Shown here: positions 22,371-34,039 of the stretch, one piece after another
Layout: each line of letters begins with the position of its first letter
Numbering within the stretch: position 1 is the stretch's first letter
From: Paraconiothyrium sp. Pb-2020
Taxonomy: Eukaryota > Ascomycota > Dothideomycetes > Pleosporales > Didymosphaeriaceae
Reading direction: 5' to 3'
Assembly: GCA_022419385.1 (NCBI GenBank)
Contig: JAJUBI010000008.1
Span: 248,001-312,000, forward strand
DNA: 64,000 bases
The notes under the pieces: model-generated
The model's database searches: none
What the model saw: only the letters and a program-made list of their open reading frames with translations
Told to the model about the DNA's origin: nothing
Position numbers and translations under genes: made by a program

Positions 22371-25300
22371 AAAATAATCTGTTTGTAAACACGTGTCTTT
22401 GGTTCTATCCAAACAAGACCTACACTCGCATGCCTTTGCTTCGGTGTTAGAAAGACCATGGGTGCCACCCATGCTGGATGCCTCCGTCCCAGGCATCGTT
22501 ACAAAAAGCGACTCAGTGTGAAGACATGATGACAGCATCGCCCCAAAGAGTGCAAACCCTCTAGTCATGTGTCGTTTTCTGCAAAGACAATCTCCTAAGC
22601 TGGAAAGCGCCCCAAATTCACCATGGCATGGGCAATATTGAAAAATGAGGAGTCCCTTGCTTGCCCTTCCAGAGCGCTTTAGATGCGGCTCATCTCGCTT
22701 GGATGTCCTAGATTCCAAACAGTCCCTCGTATGGGCTTCTGCGCGACAGAATTATAAGATATCTCAGCATGGTCAACCTGTTCGTCTTCGGAGCTCACCG
22801 TGTCTCCGCTGCGAATGGACGGCTACCACCTTGATGTCTCTCTGGGTGTGTATCAAAACGTTAAGGTGCCTCGTGATATGTCTTGTGGCTCCATTTGGCT
22901 CGTATATCACCATAGTTAAACGAAATTGATCCTAGGTCACATCCTGAAGGGACGTCAGTTCGTTTGCATGTTGCTGGTGGTCTGTGCCTGGAGTTCATAT
23001 TGATGTTCAGTGTTCTCTTGCGCTCAAAGAATCGTTTCTCGAAGTGCTTGCGCGCTAGTTGCGGCGACATTTGATATGTCACGTCCAAAAAGTCCTTTCT
23101 CTCCCTCATCTCGGTATGAGAAGCGACAAATATGTCTCTTGGCGCTAGGTGATATCAAGGACTGCTCATCTACTGCCATATTCCATCTGTCTTTCCAAAA
23201 CCGATACAAGCGGAACAATGTGCGTGCCGCCGTGCTCAAAATAAACCGCGAGAAGGTACCATGTGTCTTCGGTGCGCTCGCAAAGAACTGCACTATGGCA
23301 ACCATGGCTTGCCTTTCTGTTTTCCCCAAAGATACTTCAGTGGTCGCGATGAGATTTTTATACTCTTCTTCATGAGAAAGGCAATCAAGTGCTTATTACG
23401 TCTCTGTGGATGGTCTCAAAAGTCCACAGCATATGGACGGAACGGAAGTTCCTCTTCCTCAAAAGACCGTGCAGGAAAGGCCATGTCCTGCTTTTCCTCA
23501 GCTTTGAAAAGCATGTTGGTATTGGTGTGATGGGTTGTACGATGAATGCGCTACATACCACCCCACAAAAATAGGTCCAGAAGGTTTCATGGGATTATTC
23601 GCTTGGACTCGCGGGATCACTGGAATGCCAATCGACAGCAGACATGCTTGCTCCTCCCCCAATCCATATTACATTGCTCTCGATTACCGCCCGGCTTGCT
23701 TTTTCGTTTTCAAAACACCTCCACAGCTATTTCATGTGACTTGGAAGGGACTGTGAGATTTCCCTGGACAGTCGCGAACAGAACAAAAATCACAATCATG
23801 TTATTTAATGTGCTTCGACCTGTGCAAAACTCAAGGCTACAATTTGGGTTCACTATGTGTCGCTCGTCTCAAGAAACAATCGACCTGTGCTTTCATGCTG
23901 CGCTCTCTTCTTCCCTGAATAACCCTCTGCCTACTTGCATCCCTAGTTTCTCACATCACATACGGATGCAAAAACAACACGTGGCTCTTGACTATATCAA
24001 TCACAACACTAAGCTATACATGGCGTGGGTGAATGAAACGACCCAAACTTACCCACATGCCCGGCTCTTCTCGGCTTTCTCTAAGGCATTACGCCACCAG
24101 AATTATGGGTTTGAGGATACTGCACCGCTCATAGTACGATCATACAAAGTAGAGATGGCACTTGTCATGTATTTGGGCGTGTGACACTAAAAGACATGGG
24201 AGTAATCTTCATGTGCCGTTCTGTTTGAAAAGTTCCAGTGGCGCCTCTATCTTCAGCGCTCTGTATATTGCAAAACGATGCATCAATCACATCAGCTGAC
24301 GAATCTCGTTTCATGATAGTTGCTGTATACAGTGACCTGGGCTCTGCCGTTCTGCGTTATGTTCTCTCAGAGGCCTGAGTAGTCTAAAAGACTTCGAACG
24401 GGCGACATATGTTCCGGTCGCTGTAGGCCAAAGTCGAAGATCACGAGTATGATGTGCCTTGCGAGAATACCATAGACAGAGTCAACATCTGCGTGGGAAT
24501 AACTCCTGGAAGACAAGAAGTCTCGAACCATGGGTTTCTGTGACCCTGGACCGCTCAAAGCTAACGCTGATGCACTTATGTATCTCTCTTGCTTGTTGGC
24601 CTCAAAGCTATCCATCACCTACTCGATGTTCGCTGCATGAAAATCATGAAACTAGTGCCAATACCTCCATCCGGGATCTACACAAATGGCGACTGAGAGC
24701 CTCCATGTATTCCTCGCTTTATCGAAACGTGCGCGCGGAGAACAAGGTGTGTGTCTCTTGTGTGGGCTTGAAACATTGGAGAATTAACCAGGGCGTATCA
24801 CAGCATGACCGTTGAGAAACAAAAGTATTTACTTCAGCGTCTCTGTTACACTGCAGAGTGTAGCCTCTGCTGCACAGACAAGTCGTCTACGGCAGTCAAA
24901 GCGAGCGACAGAAACGAGCATGTTTTCTTGACTCTGCTACTCGACATGAACTGGCTTGACTCCAAGAACAGGCTTATACGAGAAATGTGAAATCCTTGTT
25001 TCTGGTTACCCCAAGGGATGAGAAGAAAAAGCCTTGATGTTTTTGGCTATAGAACAATTCGATGTTCCACGTTTACCCAATTTTGCAGGTCTGGTTCGAT
25101 GAGCGCTTCTGACAGAAAGCAACACACGATTACGATATGCGCTCGCCCCGAATCTCGAGTTATCTGAATGCATGTCGCATCATAATCAGGGTCCGCATGA
25201 AGAACCTGTATTTAGTCACTTAATCGCTCCTCAGGCTCAATTGCTCGATCACTTCGCCCTTGTACCTCATGGGCTTCTTGAGTTCGAGAAGGGGATCACG

Positions 25301-26860
25301 AGATCAGCTACAGGTTGTCCCATGTCGATGATTGAGCTTAAATAACCGTTGCTGAAGATACTCTATGTCGTAAACCAAACACAGGCCGAGAGTCGTGACG
25401 TTGGTCCATTTGAGTTACAGAAGCAGGAAGGCGAGAAGCTCAAGCCTTGCGTCTGTGCCTCTGACTCACTCAGAACCCAAGTCCCTAAGAAAGGCACCAA
25501 AGTCCCGAATTGTGGAAAGCCAAGTGTATTGCGACATGTTCATGTCTCAGAGTCGAGGAAATATAAAATATGCTTCGCGAAAATTGGATCTCCGAAGCTG
25601 GCGCGTAACACTCTTATGTTGCTCGTGGCTGCCTTCATAATTTCGAAATCACGACTCCATAAGACTCATAATAAAACTGTGGCAAATGTTTCGTGTTCTT
25701 CTGTGGTATTATAAGTATTATACTGTTCTTTTCCATGACAGTGAACGCAGGACTAAGCACAGCAATGGTCAAGCAAACCCAGCAAATTATGAATTGCCAA
25801 TCTACATTCTTTCTGTGCCGGCACTTCAAAACATCGTCAATACATCGCTGACGCTGAAAATTCGGCAAAGAGCTCTGTACCACAAAGGCGAGACCGCCAA
25901 GAGCTATGTGGGGTGCTCTCCCGCCTGTAATCTAAAAGTCATCGATGGGTGGCAGTATGTCTTCACTCTTCCTGCTTTGCAGCAAAAAGAGGGAAAGAAC
26001 GCAGCTTTACGTCTCTGATCTAGAAGTTTCTAACTTGCTGGCATACATCTGTAAATCGAATTCCTTAAATGACTCCGAGGAATCAACTACATTCCTTCCC
26101 AGAGGCACTCAACGAAGCACAAGAACCGACCACCATACAAAAAGCTTCAGATATCTGGACCATGATATTTCCACGCTCTCAACACATCTTTGAAGCGCAC
26201 CATGATCTTGGCAGGCAACTTGATCCTTGTATCGCGAGTCCTGACATGATGCCCCGTTGACTGGTCTTTCTTAGTCAAATTGTCAGACAACTTCGACCTT
26301 GTCTTAACTCGGGCTCAAAAGATTCTCAGAGCATGTTCTGTAGCACTGCAGCACAAGCTCCATGCGACTAGCGTTACGTCTCTGAGGTCTCAAAGTACCA
26401 AAAATCTACCCGAATCAAGCGATGTGTCGCCTGCAATAACTCCCTCTGTATCAGACAATGTGTTCATGAGTCGACAAGTTCGCAACCTGGTGATGCATGT
26501 CCCGAAAGGATGCCTTGTTTTTCAAAGCTCATTAGTCACAAACATGTTCATTCTTAGACCTGAGCACCGTAATGAAAAAAAAAACTCAGTCCATGAGCAG
26601 TGGTCCTTGACTCAAAAGAACACGGCGGAGATACACATTGCGGAATTAGAAAAATAATTGTTCAAACGTGTCAGTGTCTGCGGAAGCACCTGGTATCACG
26701 AAATTGGGAATGTAAGTCTATATCCTTGGTAAAGAGCAAAAATGTCCCACAGACACCGCCAGACTGTGGATTGAAGATGGCAATTTATGTCTTGCTTTCG
26801 GCCGACCCTTTTGCCGAGTTGCTAGACCTCTTCGTTCCCTTTGCTTTCCAACAGTGAGTA
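22371..26860 (+). repeat. Repeat region A: highly diverged CATG...AAAA monomers
   Basis: No gene is supportable. Scattered elements follow the pattern (C)ATGTC-TCTG, then 8-20 nt, then CT(C/A)AAAA on the plus strand. Examples are at 23078 (ATGTCACGTCCAAAAAG), near 23397, 25548 and 26594 (ATGAGCAGTGGTCC followed by TTGACTCAAAAG). Spacing is irregular and no period can be fixed by eye, so membership in the same family as B, C and E is an inference. Open frames of up to 212 codons here have no domain. Confidence 0.4.
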
Positions 26861-28138
26861 GATGTGAGTCGTATTCATGCAGGAAACAAACGCCTCCTTC
26901 ATCAAGTTGCTATCTTCGATGGCCTCCCTGCTTACTCCGTCTGACTAGTCGGCCACGTCCTCGTATCATGCTTGCTCGTGCTCCTTCATTTGGTTGGCAG
27001 ACATTCGGACCTTGTCACTTGTTGGGAAATCACCTCTGGCCTATACCCTTCCTGGGAGCAGTTATTATGAGACCTTAAGAGTCTGGGCGTTCGGGTGCAG
27101 CATTTGATCAAAACTTTCTAGAAGCTCCTCATTAAATTCGTTGTCCAGGCCAGTGGTTCCCATGGGATCAATCTTGAGGTCTTGGAGGTCATTTCCTTGT
27201 CGAAGAACATGCCAGGGAAGTCTTCAGTGAGCGGGAAGGGGACAGGCGAGTCAAAGAGTGTATCCCAAAAGGCATACTTGAAGACTTAGAGCGCCGGTGT
27301 CCCATCGGTGACCTTCCTCTTCTTGTTCGGATTCGCCTTTTAATATAGATTGACAACGTTCTCCTAGCTCTGATGCCATCTACTGATGGGCTGCTTGTTG
27401 TACTTGTTCGAGCTAGAACTGGGACTTACCTGTACATCACGGTCGTCGGTAAGTCACTTGTTTACCAGGGTGCTCATGTTGGAGCCGGCGCATGCGATTT
27501 TCAAAGTTCCTGTCATCGTTCATGATGCTTCGACGGGAAAAGAGTTTCTCAACGTAGAACTCGAGTCAGTGTGCTCATTGAATAGCTAGAAGAGAAGCAG
27601 GAAAGCTTGCAAGGGTTTAAATCCCACAAGCACAATCTGGAGATTGTGAGAGACATTAAGCAAGCAAGGATGAGTGATTAACTGTATATAAGAGTCCGTG
27701 CGAGAAAAATTAAATAGTGGGTGAATGAAGCTAAACAAGGGTGAATCAGGGTAAATAAGTGTGTATGCATCTTCATTGAGATCATGCCAATTCGTTTAGA
27801 GAACAAAAGCCTGTTGCGCTACCTCATAACAATCCTGACGTATCACTCCTTCGTTAGGGTACTTTGCTAATTGTGGTTTCTTCTCGTGTTTGGGAGTTTA
27901 AGACCCGCTGCTAAGCAACAGCGAATAATAATATGTATGTAATAGAAGCCTGTAAAAATAACCTCGCTCATAGATTTGGAAAGTCAAAATCATTCTATTA
28001 CTAATTCTTCTAGTTTTCCGATCTTTTAGAGGTGGCAACTAGTCACACATGTCTAGGTGTTGTTCAGTGCGCATACCAACAAGTTCCGACTGTATCCCTC
28101 CTTCTAGGTCTGCTCCTTTACGCAAAGTAGTCATGACT
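26861..28138. other. Gene-free interval downstream of the astacin gene
   Basis: No supportable gene. The stretch from about 27590 to 28020 is AT-richer with many short stop-rich frames. Presumably it includes the astacin 3' UTR. Confidence 0.35.
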
Positions 28139-29456
28139 CTATTTAGCGGGCCCTTGGTGCTGTCTCTGGAAGTTCTGGTACTTTTGTTCGTCCCAGGCAT
28201 AGAAATCCTTGACAAACTGAACATCTAAATGAGACGGTTGCGTTTTCCGAGGAATCATGGTCTCGCTTCCGGGAATCTTTTGACCGTTCGCGTCTTTCCG
28301 GATTGCGACAAGAACAGCGGTTTTAACATCAACGTGATCATCACCTGCCGCTGAGCCGGAGTATGAGTCGTAAAGCATGATCGAATCCATGTCAAAACCT
28401 CCCGGTCCGTCTAATTGAGGTCTCGTGTTGAAGTCAAGCCCGGCGCCCTTGATGTAATCACGGCTTGGTGCGTGATACCTCTCAGCCATGGCAAGATCCT
28501 CGCATAGGGCCCTATGAGCCTGAGCGGGAGACATATTTTCCGCTATACGCGCCTTATTGATGATATCCCACATCCCAACGAGGTTATCGCAGCGGAACTC
28601 AACGTGGTCGTCGCGATCCCAACGTTGGTGCTCATGTGCCATACCCATAACTACCGAGATGTTAGTGGATGAAGAAAGGATGGAAATGTGTCGACTAACC
28701 GTGCCCAAATTCGTGGGCGATATCGTCAGACGTAGCTCCAGAGGTAACTCTTATCCAGTGGCGGTTTGGATTCTGGTTGTTGACGGCCGTGGTATAGCCT
28801 ATGGTGGCGGCGGCAGCTGTACCAGCAGCCTTAACATCGTCAATCCAATGAATCGCAAGTGTATCGCTAGGCCACCTGGAGTGGTCCCAATCGCACTGAA
28901 AGTCGGTGTCGGTTTGTGGCTGATTCTCTATCCCGTAACGATAGGAGCTACAGCAGAAGTAATCGTTCGGCACGCGAAATCCAAGAGAATGTCCGCTCGT
29001 CGCGCTTGGTCTTCCGTTGAGAGCCCCCGCCCACACATTGAAGGCAGCCCTTATCTTGCAGGATTTTCCGGAGTCCCCAATCTTCTCATACGTGCGCTTG
29101 TCTACGAAACAGTACGGAATCGTTCGGATATAGCCTTCATCGATCTTCCATAGACCATTCCGCATTGGCCAGGCAGATACGGGTCGGTTGTTGGTGTGAC
29201 CAGAGGTTATGACTGGAATTGCAGTGCGTCAGTGGAGATTCTAACACACGCGCGCTCGTATCAACTTACATTCCGCGAAACCCATTGCGGGATTCTCATC
29301 GTTGTTTGTGGATGGGAGCGTGGGACCCGTAGTGTCGGTGGAGTTCTTGTCAGCTTGACGGACAGGAAGGGTGCGATCGCCAGCAGAAATGGAACCGATC
29401 CCAGAAACCAGCTGTATTGTGGCAGCAAGTGCGATGATCTGAGCGAGAAACTTCAT
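28139..29456 (-). CDS. Secreted astacin-like zinc metalloprotease (peptidase M12A)
   Basis: Minus-strand exons 29456-29270, 29212-28700 and 28650-28139 give 403 aa. Intron 1 is 57 nt (GTAAGT, CTGAC branch, CCAG); intron 2 is 49 nt (GTTAGT, CTAAC branch, GTAG). Splicing of intron 2 rebuilds the complete zinc site HEFGHVMGMAHEHQR, matching astacin HExxHxxGxxHExxR. The Met-turn follows as SIMLYDSYSGS. Residues 1-19, MKFLAQIIALAATIQLVSG, form a signal peptide; a likely propeptide follows before the catalytic domain, which starts near PMRNGLWKIDEGYIRTIPYCF. The enzyme should be secreted and cleave extracellular protein; the substrate is unknown. The gene is isolated, with repeat-rich DNA on both sides. 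Confidence 0.93.
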
Positions 29457-29524
29457 TTTCGGCAGAGGTGGGGGTGACAAGCTACGTTTCGACTGTGGGT
29501 GGAGAGTTGAAGTCGAGGTGTGCT

Positions 29525-29532
29525 TATATATA
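29525..29532 (-). promoter_or_regulatory. TATA box of the astacin gene
   Basis: TATATATA about 69 bp upstream of the ATG at 29456 on the minus strand, followed by a CT-rich leader. Confidence 0.55.
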
Positions 29533-31400
29533 GCAAGACTGGAGGGCTCGGGGCACAGACCAGTAGCAGGTGCAGCAGTTCAACAAATTTTCGTCATTTA
29601 TATTTTTCTCAACCTCAAGGTGAAAGTACCGGGAGGCTCTGAGGTGTGGGCAGGTATAGAGCCAAGCCTGTTTGGAAATGGCCGACACACGAGCAATCTT
29701 CGCACACAAAGAATAAACCGCATGTCATATTTGTTCGAAGATTTCAGACGGGCTATCAACGATAAGCTTGGTTGTCGGCGTTGTCAATCCTGTAATGGTG
29801 GTATGATGTGTTCGGCTTTTAACAGCTGCGCCCCTAGGCATGATGAAGAATTGCTATGCGACCAGACCATGCCGCCACTACCACAATGAAAATGTGCTGA
29901 GGCGGTATAGACCAGCGCTATATTTCCCCAGATTTACTCACTTAGACGCAGGCCATGTACCACTCTTGTTGATTCTACAGCGCTGAAACCTTTGAAAACC
30001 ATTCCTGGGGTAACCGGCGACATCGGAGCTTAAGGTGTTTGTTCAGCTCCCAGGTCAGCCTCCAAACTACCTCTGGAACCGCCTCTGAGTTCTCCAAATC
30101 ACTTGGTGACTAGAACTATGTCGCTATTTTAGAAAGAAAGAGCTTTCTACAGAATAACCTCCCGAACACTGCGAAAGTAAATATCCGAGAGATTGTCTTC
30201 ATGGTTGTCGTCATTAAGAGTCACACGGTAATATCGACGCCTTTAGATATGAAAGTGATAAGCTCGTCTCTTTATATGAACGAACAACAACCCGTCCAGA
30301 TACGCGAGCGCATATGCGAGTGCATCTCTCCTGTCTCTATGCGATCAAAATGACCAAGATCAAATATCATGGCCCTCTGTGTCGAAGGTCACGCGACACA
30401 GATGTATGCTGATATCGGGAGCTTACCTAGTCCTTGAAACGCCTGTATAAACGTGGATTTCCGCAAACTGAAAAGTAGTCAATTACCACCATTCCTCCAA
30501 CCAAATATAATTATATCCAAAAGCATAAGCCCGCGATACGTATCTCCAGTGTCTAAGTTACCGAAACGTCAGGGCATATATAGCATGTTCGTTACCTTTC
30601 ATCTGTCCAATGATTAAGTTGCGTCTTGGGTTGTAGGAATACATCTTGCTCACAGTCATTTCTGCAAGTGTGTTGTCGTCTACTATGCTTAAAAAACGGG
30701 CATACGAAGTGATGCGCCTCGTGTCGAAGTGAGGTTCCACGAAGAGAGTGTCTTTGGAAAATCAAAGCCGTTCATATCCTCAAGATGTTTGTGTCGACGT
30801 CCTAGCCCGCACCAAAAACCCGATCAATCGGGCGCATGGCTGCCTCTGGCGACTAAAATACTCCGCCCACGCGATACGTGAGCAAGAACACGATGGGCTG
30901 AGACACTTTGCATTGAACTCAACGCCCAAGATATTGTATTTTTAGGCATAAATTACAAACCTAGTACTCATATGACCTGGAGCTGGACTGCTCGCCTCAG
31001 ACTGACGCATATCCTAGCATGGCTCCCTCGGACAACCGAAGACAATTGCCTGAGCAGCAATGCGATGGCCTATCAAGTCAGGCACAGATAAAGGCCATGT
31101 GTGTTAACAACTGAGGACCTACAATGTCCTCGACAGAACCCTATATTTGAGAAGCCTATGTACTCATAGCCGTGATCAGATAACAATTAAACTCATAATA
31201 CAGAAGTCTCTTCGAACAGAGCAGAAAAACTTCAAAGATGAACCAACTAGGTATTAATATCCCCTCCTTAAGTTCTACGCTTGATCACTGCATCGACTCC
31301 GGACTAAAAAGCAGACGGGTCTCAAGCTATGTCTCTGCCGTCTTCAGGATCTCTCATATCCATCTGAACACGAAGTTCTCGACAACATATATGTCTCTGT
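29533..31400. other. Interval between astacin promoter and repeat region B
   Basis: No supportable gene. A few B-like elements may begin here (for example TGTATAAACG near 30443), but without regular spacing. Confidence 0.3.
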
Positions 31401-32539
31401 AAAGTCCAAGTCTATTATGTAATGGTCATGCTAGAGGCAGCTTATGGAAAGCACCGAGCACTTCTACATATATTTCCTTCCTGCAACAACCACAAACTTG
31501 GCTCCATAGGATCATGGATGCCGGAATCAAAGCATCGTGGCTTCTTTGGAATGTCTCCCCTGCTCTTGGTATTTATCGCTTCAGCCTGGGCAAACTTGCG
31601 CTGGGTTGAGTGCATGCCTCTGCGCGAAGACCTTACCGCAGGCAAGCAAGTACGCTACAGACGTGTCTACGCCCATATGAGTCAGAAGAAGCAATCTACA
31701 TGTACTCTTCCGCGGGACCGAAATAAAGCAAAACTTCCTCTACAAATTCCCTTCTCGCGGCAACACTAAAAGTCACGAAATTGAAGTCATGTGTCCCTCC
31801 GTCGTTGCTCGGATCCACAGAGCCCATTCTACCAGAAGTTTCCGAGTGCTCAATGCATGCATCCGTAAGCCAAAAGTTTCGCACCCACACAATATAATGC
31901 GTGGCCTGCTCCAGATCACGAAGGCCCCACCAAACACGCCATGATTTCCCACGACGACTGAAATTAACAGCCTGACCATTGATGTGTCTGTCTTCCTCTC
32001 GCGACTCCAAAAAGCACATCGTAACCAAAAAAACGTCCTCCTTCGTGCTCCTGCTTTACGAATCCAGCTCTATTGAAGGTCTGGTTCACCGTTGCTATGC
32101 GTGCGTGGAGTCTAAATTTAATTTCACAGAAACGCCATGCTGGACATATACAAAAGACACAACTAGGGTTGCATGTTCGCTTCGATCGCCCCTCGGGACT
32201 AGAAGTGCCAGCGAGACAACTCTGGAACGAAGGAAGCTAGCAAGCATACCATGTCTCTTCTGTCTGGCGACCGAACTTTGGAAGTTCGGTCTCGATGTAT
32301 CGTCCTATGACAATAACCAAATGGCACAACATCAGTCGCTTGTTTGCTAGCCGGGACAGGTACTCGCCAAAATCCGCACTACCAGGAAATCCTCTCCCAC
32401 ATCGACGTGTGTTCCTGGACTCCATAACCTTCTAATGCCTTCCCTAACTTCCTTAATGGAATCACAATCAAGAAGAGGATGAGATTTCGTTCACCGAAGT
32501 CCTTTACTTCACAAAGCATGGGTTGACTTCGATACCACC
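31401..32539 (+). repeat. Repeat region B, irregular left part
   Basis: Plus-strand monomer-like elements without a clear period. Examples are ATGTCTCCCCTG (31551), CACTAAAAG after TCGCGGCAA (31764), CATGTGTCCCTCC (31789), GCGACTCCAAAAAG (about 32003) and ACCATGTCTCTTCTGTCTGG (32248). No gene seen. Confidence 0.45.
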
Positions 32540-33990
32540 ACCTATCCAACTATTCTGGGAGTGCCAAAACCTTTGTCAAAGTACAGCAATGCCGTCTTCC
32601 CCATTCCTCTTGGACTTACAATCGGAAGGCTATCATCAGCAGTTATTTTTCGTGTGGGGTGGCCTCCAATTCCGCCGGACAACCAAGCATGTTGGAAGCG
32701 CCAAAATCTCATCACAGGCCTAATGTGCCATCCCTGCTGGAATCAAAGTCCGATTGTTCAAGCACATATGTATACCAAATTCTTTCAGCTACCAATGCCA
32801 TGGAGTGGCCTCCAATTCTACAGCGCAACTTACCATGGCGGCAGCTGGACTCAATTATATCCCTTATATCACGTTCCTTCCTCTTGCAATCACAATAAAG
32901 AAGAGGGTGCAATTATGTATACCGAGCTACACCTGCTCCCGCTTTGTGGAGTGTCCTCTAATACAATGTACTATAAATTATGTGGAAGCGGCAAAAAACT
33001 TTGAGCAAGACGCACATGTCCTCTCTTCCCTGCTGGAATTCAAACTTAAAAGGGCTGCACACATGTGTGCCGAGCTCCTTCCCCCTCCTGCCACATGGGC
33101 GAAACCCAATGCAACTGAACAGCCACCTAGGTCTGGCAGCTAAAAGCTTTGTCCGAAGCTGTTTATCCCTTCCCTTTCCTTCCTCTTGGACTCACAAATA
33201 GGAGGACATTGTACCCATGTGTGCCGAAGAACTCCAGATGCCGACGTATTATGCGGACCGCATATCCATCAAGTAACTAGCTATGCTGGTAGCCAAAAGT
33301 CATTGAGAGAACCAAATGCCTGCCTTGCCCCTTGGAATCGAAGTCGACATTCCAGGCACCTATATGTACCGAAATGCTCCAGCTACCAACGCCATGAAAT
33401 GACCTCCAATTTTACTGCCCAGCATGTGACTTTGGGAGCGCGAAAAACTCCATCACACTGCATGCCCTGTTCCTTTCCCGGTGGAAGTAAATGAGAGCTC
33501 TCAAACCCCCTTGAGTACCGAAAAAGTCTAGCTCGGGTCCCATGGCGTAGCCTCGCAATCTCACCAGTCGACCAACTCTGCTCGGCGCCAAAAGCCTTGT
33601 TTGAAGTTCCTTATGCCTTCCTTTTTCTTCCTCCTCAACTCGAACCGGGAAGGCTATGCAGTCACGTGCACCAAAGACTACAACATGACTTCCATGGAGT
33701 GAGCTCGCAATCCCATCCAATTCTGACCTATGCTGTGAGCGTGACTGGGACTACAGAAAAGCTCCGCTCGGTGTGATGCCTCTACGACGACCCCACATAT
33801 CATGTTGGGAGCGCCAAAAGCTTGAAGATAGTCTACTCATGCCCTCCTTTCCCTGCTCACCCCGCTGAACTCAAAACCAAAGTCACGCCAACCATGTGTG
33901 CCGAAAGAATGCAGCGATCAATGCCATGGACTGGACTCGCAATCTCACCCACTTTTGAGATATGCTTGGACGTGGTTCGCGTACACTAAA
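32540..33990 (+). repeat. Repeat region B1: tandem array with ~147-bp period
   Basis: The anchor GGAGCGCCAAAA (variants GGAAGCGC-, GGCAGCTA-, GGTAGCCA-) recurs at 32563, 32700, 32848, 32990, 33139, 33292, 33440, 33587 and 33739. Intervals are 137, 148, 142, 149, 153, 148, 147 and 152, a mean of 147. Other elements recur between anchors: a CCTTCCCTGCTGGAATCAAA-like block, CATGTGTACCGAA, and CAATGCCATGGAGTGGCCTC. A partial unit ends the array near 33813. Each unit holds about three CATG/AAA submodules. No coding capacity. Confidence 0.8.
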
Positions 33991-34039
33991 AGAGTAAACT
34001 ACCATCTTATGTCTCTGCTCTTGTGTCGTTTGAAAAGAG

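Noticed and set aside
23546..24184. 212-codon plus-strand frame in region A
   Set aside because: No domain, atypical composition, and it runs through repeat-like sequence; frames of this length are expected by chance in 6 kb.
28557..29153. 198-codon plus-strand frame
   Set aside because: It is antisense to the astacin gene, whose signal peptide, zinc site and splice signals all support the minus strand.
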